From contig CAJZBQ010000032.1 in the NCBI GenBank assembly GCA_914767885.1, positions 682,001 to 746,000 of the forward strand: 64,000 bases of DNA. Reading direction: 5' to 3'. Shown one piece after another: positions 21,937-34,428 of the stretch. The position numbers and the translations under genes were made by a program. Position 1 is the first letter of the stretch, and every line of letters starts with the position of its first letter. The notes beneath the pieces are model-generated. The model was not told the DNA's origin, searched no databases, and saw only the letters and a program-made list of their open reading frames with translations. Source of the DNA: Blepharisma stoltei (taxonomy: Eukaryota > Ciliophora > Heterotrichea > Heterotrichida > Blepharismidae).

Positions 21937-23451
21937 TTATCTAAATGGAATCTTTCTTGGAGACTTTACTTCTCTGGTAGTTGGAATAATAGAAGTTCTT
22001 CCTGGAGTTGCAGAATTCCTTCCCTTATTAATGCTGCTAACTGTCTGCTTTAACAATCTTTTGCTTGGAGATGGACACTTGGGTTTTCCTTTATCCACAT
22101 TCAATGAGGATTTGCTACAGACACTTGCAGTCGTTTCTGTCTCCACATCATCTTGGTGTTTTGCATGATTATTCCACCCTGTGCTTGATCTCTTATGATA
22201 CTTTTTCGGGCTTTGAATTGGAGTTCTTGACTGTGTATTTTTCTTCCTAGATTCTAGCAACGCTTCTAAATCTTTAAGCGTGCTATCAAACAGATTTGTA
22301 GGCTTTTGGGCACTTTTTAGCTTTTGCAGTTCATCTTTGAGTTTTTTATTTTCATTTGTCAACATTTGGAGCTGAGCATCAGAGCCCCACCCATCGTTTA
22401 AATCTTGAATTACCCTTTGCAAGTTTTGCCTTTGTATTTCTGACTGCTCAAGCCTTTGCTTTAAAAGCCCAATTTCTTGAGAAAGCTGAAAAGCATTAGA
22501 AGACTCAGCTTTTGATTTCTGTATCTGCTGCTCAAAGTTACTGGCGTTCTTTTTTCATATTGTCAGCTCTGTTTGCAGTTTAAACATTTCCTGGTCTTTT
22601 TTCTCGATTAATTTATGCAAAGAAGCCTCTGTACAGTTGAATTTTTTGGTAGCTGCGTCATACTCTGTGCTTAATTTTTCAAACATCTGTTTAAGTTCTT
22701 CTGTTTCTTTTTTTTCTTTACTTAAATTTTCTTTATTTGATTCTAGCTCGCTTCTGCATTCAAGATATTTCGATTCAAGCTTTTTATTCTGAGCCTTGAT
22801 CTTCTCAATCTCGAAATTTAGCCCATCAATGGTGACCTTTACGTTTTGATTGACCCTCAATATTTCTTCTTGATGTCTCCAATTTTCTTCTTCCATTGCT
22901 CTTTCTAGCTCAATGATCCTAAAAGTATTTGAGCGTTCATTGTCTTCTATGTTTGGCTTTTTGTCGTATGGACTTGGACATAATTTAATTTCAGGCATAA
23001 ATCCACTGTCACTTTCTGAGTGAACAATGCTATTTTGGTGCATTTCACAATCAAGTTCAGAAAGCTCAGTGACTTCTTGGACAGGAGTGAGTGCTCTTTT
23101 GGTGTTTACTAATATCAGAATTCGTGGTGAGGTTACTTCTTCTGGGAATGATGATAAATAATCGTTACTCTGGGGCTGAAACAAAGGCAGCCATTGAAAG
23201 CCTTCTGATGGCAAAATTGAAGTCGGCAGACTCACACTGCCTATTTCTTCTCCACTACTCATATTTTTAAGGATCAGCTGAAGTTTTCCAATGCTGTTAA
23301 TCTGCACAAGATTTTCTTCATTATCAGGGCTTAGTGGAGTGATTACATCAAATAGGCGCCCATCAACAGAAATATAGCAGCCAACTTCGGATTCTTCTCG
23401 GTCTACAGGTTCTGCTCGAAGCACGGTGATTTCAAATGATTTTTCTAACAT
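21937..23451 (-). CDS. C2-like domain plus coiled-coil protein
   Basis: 504 residues; TGA once as Trp near residue 299. The N-terminal 110 residues look like a C2-type beta-sandwich (FEITVLRAEPV, CYISVDGRLFDVIT, KLQLILKNMSSGEEIGSVSLP). A long coiled coil (about 175-370) and a basic Ser/Pro tail (SPSKRLLKQ, SPRKIPFR) follow. Such proteins often sit at centrioles or basal bodies, but no family name can be assigned. It is intronless. Confidence 0.6.
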
Positions 23452-25068
23452 TTAATTTATGAACAAATTTGAATTCAATTTTAGCTCAAATGGAACTAAT
23501 ATGGCAATAATGACAATTATCTTCTAAATATGATTCTTAAGAAAGCGGAGAAATAATCATTATTTCTAGTAAATTAAAAAGCAAATATGCTTGTTTTCCC
23601 CATAAAAATATAAGTGCTCTTTTAGTGCTTTTTGCTTATATTGACGCTAAAAAATGCTTATATATGTGTAATAAATCAGATTTATGTGCCTGCTTTGTTT
23701 AATATGCCGAAATTTCAAATAAACGAAACAAAATTATGATTTCAAATAAATAATTTATTCTTTGCAAGCCTTGTTTTTTTGGAAATCGAAAAAAATTAAA
23801 TAAAGAAATACTTATTATAGCCTATACCCCTATATAGATTTCTTTTATCAAGCAAAATAATAGACAAAGACAAACTCTCTTAAATGGACGAGCTAGATCT
23901 CTATGCTAGGAAGGGTCAAAAAATGGCTGACAAGTAAATGTGCGGATTTAAAATGGCTTTATTATTAAATTTATTTTAAATTTAAGGTACCCTTTTAGAC
24001 TGGCATTGATTAATATCTTACCCACTTTTTTATCTTTTCTGCAAAATTAGGTTCAAGCAAGTATATTATTTTTCCAATGATTTTGTTCGCTCACAGAGAG
24101 GGTAGAGTCAATCGTTTCTATGATAACTCTGAAATATCGTTTCTGCACAAACAAAATTTAGCTAGATTTAATTAATGAATTTTTTTAAATATTTTTATAT
24201 TCATTATTAAATTTACTAAAGAGCATCATATTAGCCATTAAGAACCTAATAAAGAGCAATCAGCGTTCAATACAAACTTTGGCTTTTATAGAGCAATTGA
24301 TCATAAACAAATTGGCATTATTTATTTAAAATCTATTTTTTATGAGCACTAATTAATCTAGATATTTGTAGTTCTTACTTTTATAATGATTATGCTCTTT
24401 AGATTTGAACTTATTTCTTGCTTTGATTTAATTCTATGGTAAGATATTTATAAGGACCAGTCTAAAAGGGTGTCTTAAATTTACAATTTTTAATAATAAA
24501 GCCATTTTAAAAATTGGCGCGTCTTTTATTCAACTTTGTTTACATCAGTCAACCATTTTTTTTAGATGACACTATTAACCCTTCCTGGCATAGAGATCCA
24601 GCTCTTCGACAGAGTTTGTCTTGGTCATTCAATTTTCTATTTACATTTTTCTCGATAAAGAAATCTATATAGTGGTATGGGCTATACGACTAAATAAATT
24701 GGTATATTATTCGGTCTAAATGCCTTTGAACGCTATGATTACCTAAATCTTAAGCAAATTAATCTTCTTCTATAAAATAAATTAGCAAAGCCAAAATAAA
24801 ATAGTAAAAAATCTAATAAATCAGTTCTAAAGGTCCAATGAGCATTTATTTTTGGAAAAATATAAAATTTTGATAATTTTTTTATGGTTGTTTCCATTTT
24901 TTTAATTTCTGTTACACTGTCTTAAATTAACATAGGTGAAGGAGGAAGACTCAAAACTATTAGTTTACGTAATTTTTCCTGGGTAATTTCCAAATACCAT
25001 TTCGATGTTCTATTTTTCTAATATGCATTAATAGCAGTAAATAATAGAAGTAAAATAATAATATAAAT
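23452..25068. other. Long intergenic region with one large inverted-repeat element
   Basis: 1.6 kb without a gene. 23816-24686 is a TATA-bounded element listed separately. The rest (23452-23815 and 24687-25068) is AT-rich with nothing recognised. Confidence 0.5.
23816..24686. mobile_element. 871-bp TATA-bounded element with ~200-bp terminal inverted repeats
   Basis: The left end TATAGCCTATACCCCTATAT and the right end (reverse) TATAGCCCATACCACTATAT are followed on both sides by AGATTTC. The inverted similarity continues with interruptions to ACCCTTTTAGACTGG and ATATCTTACC, so each arm is roughly 200 bp or more. The centre is AT-rich with no transposase frame: a MITE-like layout. Confidence 0.75.
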
Positions 25069-25335
25069 ATGGGTTCATGTATAAATCTCCAAAAGAAAAG
25101 AGCAACAGGAGCTGAATTTGGCAAGTCTCAATCATATAATGTTATGGTTGTAGCAACATCAGCATTTTTTAACTCTGATAAACTAAAACGCCAAAACTCA
25201 TCCAAAATCAAAGATCTTCGAAGAAAGATATGAATAAAAAAGGCTGAAAACGTGCCTAAATTGAATCTGTCCAAAAGTGATCTATACATAAGAAGGTTCA
25301 AAAACAATAGTAAAATCAGTTCATTATCAATATAA
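25069..25335 (+). CDS. Small basic hypothetical protein with MGSC N-terminus
   Basis: 88 residues from ATG to TAA, one TGA read as Trp (RRKIWIKK). The N-terminus MGSCINLQKKR would suit myristoylation and palmitoylation beside a basic patch. The rest is Lys/Ser-rich with no domain. Isolated between two repetitive regions, so reality is moderate. Confidence 0.4.
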
Positions 25336-25447
25336 TTCTTGTTCTGTCAAAAAAGTCAAGTAATCTTGGTCCTATAGAGAGGTAAATTGCTAATATAATG
25401 CATTTAATTATTTGAATGTTAAACTTAGTGTTTTTAATTGCTAATAG

Positions 25448-25645
25448 TGTGTTATATTTAAATGCCGTCGAAGCCGGTAAACGTTTATCCTAGACGCACC
25501 CTGGAGCAACAAAGCTGGTTGACCCAGCGGCCGGTGGGCCCGATGCAGCGAAAGGCAGGCGGAAGCCCTGGGACAGGTGACCCCGTAAGTGACGTTAAAC
25601 GTTATAAATCTAATGGTAATGGTAATGGTGTTACATTTAAATTTC
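25448..25645. repeat. GC-rich insertion flanked by a 16-base direct repeat
   Basis: GTGTTATATTTAAAT (about 25448) and GTGTTACATTTAAAT (about 25630) flank about 180 bp whose core (25463-25590) is strikingly GC-rich for this genome. The flanks also hold inverted words (TAAACGTTTAT / TTAAACGTTATAA). It looks like a retroposed or transposed fragment with a target duplication. Confidence 0.4.
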
Positions 25646-25831
25646 TTTTCCATATTGAGTCCAATAATATCAAAAAAAGCTTTAATTTTATTCTCTTTTA
25701 TATAGCTACTGGAGAAAAGAAGAAATATGGCAACTAAAAAATAATTCTTGATATTTTGGGTATTTCTTGAATTATATTTTTTTAAGTTATAAATCGTATA
25801 GTTATTTTTATTATTAATTTTTAGAATAAAT

Positions 25832-26044
25832 ATGAAGAAAATTTGCCCAAAAAGTTTTTATATTCAGATCAATCATTTATTCTGCAAGCCAGAAAAAAAA
25901 ATATTCCAAATTGTTCAGCAATTATTTAAAAATGGAACTCAGAATAAAAAATTCAAATTTATCAATAACTTTTTAAAAATGGAAGCCAACTTAGGGTTTC
26001 TCAAGGCAATTCCATATATAATATTTCATTGAATTTATTTTTAG
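25832..26044 (+). CDS. Doubtful 70-residue open frame
   Basis: An ATG-to-TAG frame with one TGA-Trp, Lys/Phe/Ile-rich, in AT-rich DNA. No domain or homology cue; it may be chance. The surrounding 25336-26177 has nothing else recognised. Confidence 0.18.
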
Positions 26045-26177
26045 TTTTTATTAACACAATGAATAGGAATACAAAAACTTACCCAAAGGAATGCTCGATA
26101 ATATAAACATTTAAATTAAGAATCATTGGATTTTATATCTTAATAAATGTTTTATTCTTAAAATTTTAACTATTTCA

Positions 26178-28259
26178 CTATTCTTCACTAAGAGATAGCT
26201 TTTGCAAAACAGCAACCTTATCTTTTTCTTCTTTATTATCCTGATTTGGTGCAGGTTCCTATATAAAATTTACAGTTGAAAACAAAGAAATGCACTCAGA
26301 AAATGTTATTTGCTGGTTATTATAAGGATCAACTATGTGCAGCAGTCTCAAAGTGTCTTCTTCACTAAATCCCATTTCAGTAAAGGCAAGCAGCTCCCTA
26401 AATTCCATTTCATTTACAACTCCATTATTATCTGAATCTACCTTTCTAAACAGCTGAATAAACTTCGATAAAAACTTTTCATGCCCCTTAAGTTGGAAGT
26501 CTAATAAGATTTTCAGTAGATCTGTATAAGCAATTTTCCCGTTATTTGCCTTTTCTTTTTCTTTAGCGCTCAAAAGTTCTTCACGAGTTAGCTTATTTTT
26601 ATTTTGTGACTGTTCTGTTGGGTAATTTTTAAGCTGGATCACCTCACCTATTAAGGAAACTAACAAATCAGCATCAGTTTCATTATACATGTATTTCACT
26701 ATATCAGTCCACTCCTCTTCAGATAAAAATCCGTTGAATTTTTCTTGAAGCATCTCTTGAATGTCACCATTGGTTTTAAGTGGATATTTCCCTTTTAGAT
26801 GGACTCTTACAAGCTCTGCTACGGTTTCTTTGACTTGGCTTTGGACGAATCTAAATTCTTCATCACATTCATTTCTCAGTATTTTTCCGAAAACAGCTAC
26901 ATCGTTATCTTCAGATGAAAAACGCTTGATCCCTGAAATAATTGCTGAAGCCCATTCTATAATTAAACTCTTTAGCCCATATTTTTGATTTAAAAATGTG
27001 TACATGTGCTGCTCCATGGTTTCTCTTGGCTGCTTTGTATCAAGGCATTTTTGGTCAAACTTAGCTTTGGAAGCATAAATTTCTAGGATGGTATCTTTTA
27101 ATTGTCTTAAAGTAAGAATTCTTGACCCGCCAAGCGAAACTTGTCTATAGCTTGTATTTCCTCTTGAGCTTCTCAAATCTTCATTCCCAGGGCTAATTGT
27201 CCTCCCAGTAAGTGCAGATTCTGCATTTGTCTTTGAATGCTTTATAATAATATCCAAATACCTTTTATTTTCATTTTGCAGTGTTTCTAGCTCCTGCCTC
27301 ATTTCTTCTTTTTCCTCATCCAGCATTCTTTTTAGTCTTTCTTTTTCCATTTTATGTGTTTCTGCTTCTTTTTCTATTTGTTCAGCAGCTTCCAAAACTT
27401 CTGCAGTTTCTTTCATAGCTTTTTCCATATCACTTTTCATGGCCTTGATTTTCTCTTGATATTTCATATGGACTGAAAACAATGATGACAGTGAATCTCC
27501 AAACAAAGAAGAAAGGGCTTGATTAACATTTTTTAATAAAGCTCCTGCCTTTTTGTTCTGCTTAATAATCAGCTGTGTTATTTTTTCCTGGCAAATTAAA
27601 TAGAGCCCATGTTTAGCTTTCAGCATATACCCATGGATGAGGTTATTTGATTCGCCTTGCTTTAACATCTGCGAAAGTTCTCCCATGATGTCTTTGACAT
27701 GGCTATCAAAGTCTTCAGCAAGCTTTTTATCATAAGAAGGGTCAGCGTCCCTTCATAGATTTCTGATTTCGTCATACATGATGGCGACTTTTTCTAAATC
27801 CTCTTGTTTTAAGTTCAAGTCCTCAGAGCCGAAATCAATTGTTTCGCTCATCTCGACTTGGATTGCTGGCTGGCCTTCTTTTTCTTCTTTTTCAGTCTCA
27901 ATTTCAGCGCCGTTGAGTCTTTGCAGGTTGGGGAGAGAATCAAGAATGAGCTGTTCTTCGTCGTCATGCTGCAGAGTAATGTGAAGATCCACTAAGGATG
28001 GGAGCGATTTTAATGAAGGAATGATTTTGTCTATTGATTCTATAAGGTTGTTTGAGATGTCGAGTTTTTCTAATTTCCTTAACTGTGATAGATTTCTTGG
28101 AAGACTCTCAAGCCTATTTCCAAAAAGCAAGAGTTCTTGGAGCTCTGTGAATTGGGCTAGTAAAGGCAGTAAAGGGTCAAGAGCTTCAATTTCGCAAAAT
28201 TCCAAGTTGATAGAATTGGTTTTGGGGTTTGTTTTTAATAAGTTGGGAAGGCCTTCCAT
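26178..28259 (-). CDS. LRR, coiled-coil and EF-hand protein, one 15-nt intron
   Basis: 688 residues after removing intron 26259-26273 near the 3' end. N-terminal leucine-rich repeats (LQELLLFGNRLESLPRNL, LEKLDISNNLIESIDKII, LPSLVDLHI) occupy about 15-130. One TGA-Trp joins the acidic linker to a coiled coil (about 250-320), a helical domain of about 200 residues, and a pair of EF-hands whose clear loop is DSDNNGVVNEMEF; the second (DPYNNQQITFSEC) is looser. The short last exon is charged. The architecture suggests a Ca2+-responsive scaffold, perhaps ciliary; no orthologue can be named. Confidence 0.75.
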
Positions 28260-28328
28260 TTAATTTAAGAATATGAATCTCCATGAATGAAGCAATTTTT
28301 AGAGATGGCTAAGATTAATTGATATTAG

Positions 28329-29297
28329 CTATTTAGAGTCCCTTGCGACGAGAAATAGAAGAAAAACCAATGCAACCCCAGTGTTCCAGTATCTGTTGAC
28401 AAATATTTCTTTATTGATTGATTTCTCTTCATGAAGTTTTTTCTGGCTACTTTGATACTTTAAAGCATACCAAAACGTTTCAGGTCGCTTTGAAACATTA
28501 AAATAAATTTTTGGAGGAAAATATTCTTCTTGGCAATCTTGAGGTGGCTGGGCAAAGCAACTGTAAACAGAGTTATTTATTTCTCCTCCTTTCATTGAGA
28601 TGACTCTATCCATCCTTTTCAAAAACCCAATCAAGTTTTCATATTTGGCTAATGAGTCCTTCACATTAACATTATTTCCAATATTATTCAGTTCTTCCAT
28701 CAAATAAGCATAAACTACAATATCAGTGCTTCTTGGGAAATCTTTTCTCCCAGCTTTGCTGAAAAAGAAAGGTTTCTCCCCCAATTTTTGGCTTAAAATT
28801 TCATGAGCTTTTTCTGCTTGATAATAAGCGTCTCTTTTATTCACAATATTGTGCTGCCTTACGAGATATTCTCTAATATGCCTTTTTTCTTTTATGAAGC
28901 TTAATTTTTCAAAAGGCAGCTTCAGCAATCTTCAAAAGAAATTTCCTCTAGAATAGAAAAAGTTTTTGGATGTGTCTTCTTCCATCCATTTGGCATAGGT
29001 AGTTGCAGGGTGTAATTTGCTTATGCATTGCTCCTCAATCAGATCAGATTCAAGCTTTTCTTCTTCTGAAAAATCAAAATTACTATCAAATGTAATTTTG
29101 AGGAATGGAAGAATGTGGTCATTTGTGAAAAATGATTTATTAAATCTTAAAACTGGGAGATCGCCAAGGCCATTCCAGTAGTAATTTGAATTGATTTCTT
29201 GGAAGTTTTCGATTTCGTAGAGATCATGCCATAATTTGGTAATTTGGGTAATTGGATCGTAAATGTTTCCGTAAGAATATAGCACTATTTCTTCCAT
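28329..29297 (-). CDS. Metaxin-like outer mitochondrial membrane protein
   Basis: Metaxins belong to the sorting/assembly and import machinery of the mitochondrial outer membrane and have a GST fold. 322 residues with one TGA-Trp (GNFFWRLL). N-terminal beta/alpha region with a WNGLGDLPVLRF segment, a YAKWMEEDTSKNFFYSRG middle like the metaxin LxxW(M)xE region, then a GST-C helix (AHEILSQKLGEKPFFFS and STDIVVYAYLMEEL), and a C-terminal membrane anchor (WNTGVALVFLLFLVARD). The similarity is by pattern, so a different GST-fold mitochondrial protein is possible. Confidence 0.7.
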
Positions 29298-29752
29298 TTA
29301 TTTAATACTGAAAAGATTCAAGGCCACAAAGAATTTATTTGTAGTTGCTTTAATTTTAAATGAAAACATAATCATCCTCTTATTCTTTATTCTAATACTC
29401 TGTTTAAAATTAAAATCTAAGGCCATCAGCTTTATGAGAATTGATTTTGATACGTAATTTAACTTCATGGTAAAGATTGGCTTGATTTCAATTATAAAAT
29501 ATATCCTGAGAAAAAATCGAGGTTTTTATTTTGATTTCGGAGTAAATCTTGTCTGATATGATTTATTATAAATCGGAGCGGAGATAGCACATGCTTTTAT
29601 ATATTTAAAGTAATGATTATTTCTAAAAGGCAATAAAGCTAAATTTCCCAAATAAATGATGACATCTCGTCTCATTAATTTCAAAAAATTCATAAATCAT
29701 TTTTTATACCACAAAATGGTATAAAAATTCAGGTAATTTTTCAGTTATTAAA
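29298..29752. other. Intergenic, AT-rich
   Basis: Spacer between the divergently transcribed metaxin-like and CDPK genes. No feature recognised. Confidence 0.4.
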
Positions 29753-31950
29753 ATGGGCTGTTGCTGCTTAAAAAATCAAAAGACACTACCAACACACAAA
29801 CTAGATGAAAACACGAAAAACACTTCAATGATTCCTTTAAAATCTTCCACAAACCCGACCTCTCCTATAGCTTTAGACTTGCAAAATACAATAAAAGAAT
29901 CCAAAAAACGAGAACTCACAGATGTTTACAATATAAAAAAAGTAATAGGTCAAGGAAGCTTTGGATTTGTTAGAAAAGGTCAGCATAAAAATCATCCAGA
30001 TTTAATCGTTGCAATCAAAAGTATTGATAAATCCAAAATAAAAAACGAGTTGCGTTTATTAAAGCGAGAAGTGACAATTTTGCAAAGCATTGATCATCCT
30101 AATATCATAAAACTTTATGAAACATTTGATGATGCAAAATATTTTCACATTGTTATGGAATTTTGTTCAGGAGGAGAGTTATTTGAAAAAATAATTGAGC
30201 TTGGAGGAAAAATCAATGAGAAAAAGACTGCAGTATACATGAAAAAGATACTAAATCCACTGCAAATGCTTGATGATAGCCTACAATTTTTAAATAATAT
30301 TGGTATCTTATAATGGGGTAAAATGAAAGGGATAAATTAAAATGCGTTTTGACCTATAAAATGACTGTAAATTTAATAATTGTTTTATTTATGCGTGAAT
30401 AAAATCATGAAAAAACGGCAGAATTTTATAATTTCAGATATGCTTTTAAAATTTTTTGGGGCTTTTTATGGATAAAACAATTTTTATTTTATAGTAATTT
30501 TTACAGGTTTAAAATTTACTGTAATTTATTACTCAGAAATTTTTCATGTTAACTCCTTATAATTTCAAACAAATTAATAATTTTTTATGGTTTGATAATA
30601 ATTCACAAAAAATCGATTATTAGAAAATCGAAAATAAACTAATATAATTTCTTAAGCGTTTTATAAATTCAAAGATTAAAAAGTGCTTGCAATTTATTGC
30701 ATAGAGTAAGAGCAGTTAATCATCTTCATGAAGTAGGGGTGTGCCATAGAGACCTTAAACCTGAAAATTTTGTATTTGAAAATGACTCCCCTGATGCAGA
30801 ACTCAAAATCATTGACTTTGGATTATCAAATAAATTCGGAAGCAAGTTTAAACATATTGTAAAGATGGAAAGCTTTGTAGGCACTCCTTACTATATAGCT
30901 CCAGAAGTTATAAAAGGGGATTATGGTCCAAAATGTGACATTTGAAGTGTAGGAGTTATAATGTATGTAATGCTCACAGGGCATGTTCCTTTTCCTGGTG
31001 ATACCCAAGTAAAAATATTTAAGAATATAATGAAAGCCAAGCTCAAATTGGAAAATCCGATCTGGGATACCATAAGCGACGCAGCAAAAGATTTATTAAA
31101 GAGACTGCTTGTGGCAAATCCTCATCAAAGATTAAGTGCGGCTGAAGCCTTAAATCATCATTGGTTTAATGATCCATCAAAGCAAAAATTAGCATTAGAT
31201 CCAAATATAATTTTGGCTTTGAGAAGTTATAAGCCGAAATCACAGATGCAAAGGGCAGCACTTGGTATTATCGTAAAATATTTATCTGTCGATCAAATTA
31301 AAGATTTAAGACAAGCATTCTATGATATTGATGTGAACCAAAAAGGAGAGCTAAACATACATGAAATTGATGAAGCTTTAAACAAATGTGGGATAAATTT
31401 ACCGAAGACTCAGCTATCTGAACTTTTTAGGAATCTTGATTATAATGGAGCTGGGGTGATAAATTACTCACTCCCTCAAAGAATGGCAAAATCAATTTAT
31501 CTATAATTATATGCATTTTTTCATACAATTCTTTTACGATAATAGAATTTGAAAAAAATCTTTCGGAGTTCATATTTTGCAAAGTATTATATAATTTTTA
31601 TTTGAGAGCTATTAAATATAATTTTAAATCATTAATAGAAACAATTATACAAAATTTACCCAAAAAAAAAAAATTTTACAATTTTATAAAAGAAGTCAGA
31701 ATTTTTATCTGCTACACTATCATCTAAAATTCAACTTGATGAGCATATGCTATGGATGGCTTTTAAAGTATTTGACAAAGAAGATCAAGGATTTATCACT
31801 GTTGATAATATACATGAAATCATGAACAAGATGGGTAAGCACGTCACTAAAGATCAAGTCAGGGAAATTCTTAATGAGGTTGATTTGCAGCACGATGGAG
31901 TCATCTGCTTTGATGAATTCAAAAAAATGCTGTCTGGTGCAAAGATTTAA
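29753..31950 (+). CDS. Calcium-dependent protein kinase (CDPK), two IESs
   Basis: A Ca2+-activated Ser/Thr kinase. Removing 30254-30708 (455 bp) and 228 bp at 31468-31695 gives 504 residues. MGCCCLKN is a myristoyl/palmitoyl N-terminus. The kinase has the GQGSFG loop, VAIKSID lysine, [18 protein letters not shown] and [11 protein letters not shown] junction/autoinhibitory segment follows ([15 protein letters not shown]), then four EF-hands: [52 protein letters not shown]. The first IES breaks the segment before the HRD loop; the second breaks loop 2 before its Glu-12. One TGA-Trp (CDIWSVGV). Confidence 0.95.
30252..30708. mobile_element. 455-bp AT-rich IES in the CDPK kinase domain
   Basis: TA at 30252-30253 and 30707-30708; joining gives [14 protein letters not shown], the expected CDPK helix. 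Ends share a loose inverted pattern around TGCAA words. No open frame inside. Confidence 0.85.
31468..31698. mobile_element. 228-bp IES in EF-hand 2, flanked by TCA
   Basis: No TA pair restores the EF-hand, but the direct repeat TCA (31468-31470, 31696-31698) does: NYS plus EFLSATLSS. The left end reads TCA-CTCCCTC, the same pattern as the TNA-type elements elsewhere. The interior is AT-rich. Confidence 0.75.
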
Positions 31951-32624
31951 ATTTTGTTGTATATATACGTTACAGAAATATAGCATAAAGGCCATAAAAC
32001 TCTTAAATTGGAAGCTTAATGTAAGAATATGCTATTTTTTAAATCAATTCATATATAAATTAATCCATACAGCTATCTGAATTTTGGAGAAAAACTATAA
32101 CTCCTACCCCATCCATGGTCAAACAATACAAACATTCTATAAGGATAGGGGTTAAAAAATTATCTAGAATAAATTTATTTAATTTGATTAAGAATATTTT
32201 TCCCATAGAAAATATAGCATTATGTGCGAAAATATGAAGATACATACAAGAAGAAATAAAGATCAAACCTAAGTGAGACTGTAAATAAATTTCTCTCATC
32301 GATTCAAAAGAATAAACAAAAAGGTGATTCGTTAGCCTCTTGCTATAATTTTTGGTGGCACAGCTACAATTTTCGAAAAAAGCAAGACACTTTAAATTCT
32401 TTTATCTTCTAATAATTTTCATAAATAATATAAAATTTCAACACATTAAAGAAGATTAAAATTAATTTAAGATATCAATTCTTTTATTAAATAAATAAAT
32501 AATCACTTATAATTTTCCTTTGCCCTGTGTAGCATTTCATTAATTTACCTTGTTGATTCCATAATAATTATTTGATTTATTTCAAATTCCATATTATTTT
32601 AATTCAAGAAAGTTCAATTACAAA
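31951..32624. other. Intergenic; possible 54-bp C-rich element
   Basis: Mostly AT-rich. At 32098-32154 a short stretch begins TAACTCCTACCCC and ends GGATAGGGGTTA, an inverted-repeat pair resembling miniature TNA-type elements. It lies outside any gene, so excision cannot be tested by reading frame. Confidence 0.35.
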
Positions 32625-33092
32625 ATGAAAATTACAAAAATCTTGAATTCAATTGGAAAGGCTTTTTCGCTCTTCATAGGGCTTAGGGTCCATAAATTTT
32701 CCAAACAAGTTCAAATTATTAGAGAAAAATACGAATCAGTATTAAAACAATGTAATTTTGCTGTAAGTCATTCTAATCAAGCATACAAGCCTCGTGAAAA
32801 AACTATTCTTAGGAGACTTAGATTATTAACTGCTTCAAAAAATATTGATGACTTTAGAGCTATTTTGCATGAAACTGCTCATGGCCCTCAAGAAACGAAG
32901 CATAACAATATTACATATAGAAAAGCTCACAGAATTAGCATCCGAACTTATTTAGAAGCTGTTCATTCTATTATATCTGAAATTTATTCAGAATTTTCTT
33001 ACAAGGAATTTGATATCAATACAACTCACTCGTCTATTATCCCTTCTGAAGACGAATCTGATCAAAGCCAATATTATATTTTATCCAATTAA
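32625..33092 (+). CDS. Hypothetical protein, 155 residues
   Basis: Uninterrupted ATG-to-TAA frame. The N-terminal 90 residues are basic and helical (KILNSIGKAFSLFIGLRV, REKTILRRLRLLTASK), the C-terminus acidic and Ser-rich. No domain recognised, no membrane segment certain. It ends 23 bases before the convergent PP2C stop, typical of the gene spacing here. Confidence 0.55.
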   Translation: MKITKILNSIGKAFSLFIGLRVHKFSKQVQIIREKYESVLKQCNFAVSHSNQAYKPREKTILRRLRLLTASKNIDDFRAILHETAHGPQETKHNNITYRKAHRISIRTYLEAVHSIISEIYSEFSYKEFDINTTHSSIIPSEDESDQSQYYILSN

Positions 33093-33115
33093 TAAAAAAA
33101 ATTATATCAACAATT

Positions 33116-34351
33116 TTATTTTCCATCTTCCTTATTAAAAGAAGCATCTCTGCTAGATCCATTTCTACTTAAATATAACGCAGATAATATTCCGCTTTCA
33201 ATATCATCAACAACTTTTTGATCTTCTAGGTCTTTATCAGGCAGAGTCTTTATTAGACTTTCTTGATCATTCTCAATTTCTATAACCAAGCATGAGATAT
33301 CATCAATCATCACGTTTTCTTTTTTCGAAATTTCTATTCATCTTTTTCTTGCTTCTTCACAAAGAAGTCTAGAAATAGTTGCGTTGAGAGGAGTTATAGG
33401 GAATTCAGCTTTTAAACCTTTCCGATTTGATTGAGAGGAAAATTTTTCGAGATATGAAACTACTTCTTCATTGGTCATAACATCTCAGATTCCGTCGGAA
33501 GCTAAAACAATAAATTTATCGTTTATGTGGCGTGAGAATGATTGGATTATTGGTGTTGAAATGACACCTACAGAAGCTGCCAATTTATCGCCGATTGATC
33601 TTGACATTGCTAAGCCTGGTAATGTTAAGCCTTTTATTCAAACTCGATAAGGACCAAGATTTTGACCATTATTATATATCATTCTTTGTACACAGCCGCC
33701 TGATTCTGTAATTCTTTTTAATTCTAAATCATTATTCGGCTTTTGATCAACAGTTAAAGGAAGTGCTTGAAGCTTCTTTTTTGGTTTTGGAGAAGTCCCA
33801 ATTATTGCTCTAGAATCCCCAACACTTGATACATGAATAGAATTTAAGCTTAAATACACAACAACAGCCGTTGTCCCAGAAAGGTTGGTATCAATTTTTG
33901 ACGATTTGAGATCTTTATCGCATTTTACAATAATTTTCTCTACATATTTTTTTGGGTTTTGATGGATTTTTTCGAGTTTTAATTTGCAATAGGCTTCGAT
34001 GTGCCTTTTGCAATGCTCTGCAACTCTTTTTCCATGCTTTCCATGGCCATCTAAAAGTACGGAAATAATGGAATTTGGGCTTGTAATGCAAAGAAAGTTG
34101 TCTTGGCATTCTTTGTTGTAGCATAGAGATGGATCCATTCCTGGTAAAACGCATCCAGTTATGAAGATTTCTTGGTTTTCAAAGCTGCAAAACTTAGAAT
34201 ATTCATGAACAGGAATCGATAACGGGCATGAAATTCTTTTTTTGTGTGTTTTTCTTGTAATGCTATCATGAAAAGGAATAATTACATCTATATTACTATG
34301 ATAAATAGGCCTGCTGAACCGAAGTTCTGTATTGCTGCAACAAAGTCCCAT
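33116..34351 (-). CDS. PP2C-family (PPM) protein phosphatase
   Basis: A metal-dependent Ser/Thr phosphatase of 411 residues from the MGLCC start; an ATG three codons upstream is possible but would lose the myristoylation motif. Motifs in order: DNFLCI, VLLDGHGKHGKRVAEHC (metal Asp), SGTTAVVVYL, VGDSRAIIG, LAMSRSIGD, ASDGIWDVM and DDISCLVIEI. At least three TGA codons are Trp, including one in ASDGIWDV. The tail after the catalytic core is acidic. It could counteract the neighbouring CDPK, but that is only proximity. Confidence 0.93.
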
Positions 34352-34428
34352 ATTGTTCAATTAAAATTGCAAAAAATCATTTTATTGCGTATTTTATCCT
34401 TCCAATCAATTGTTTATCAGAAAAAAGA

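Noticed and set aside
30254-30708. IESs explained as long spliceosomal introns
   Set aside because: The confirmed introns are all 15 nt; these blocks lack GT...AG at their in-frame boundaries and instead have TA or TNA repeats.
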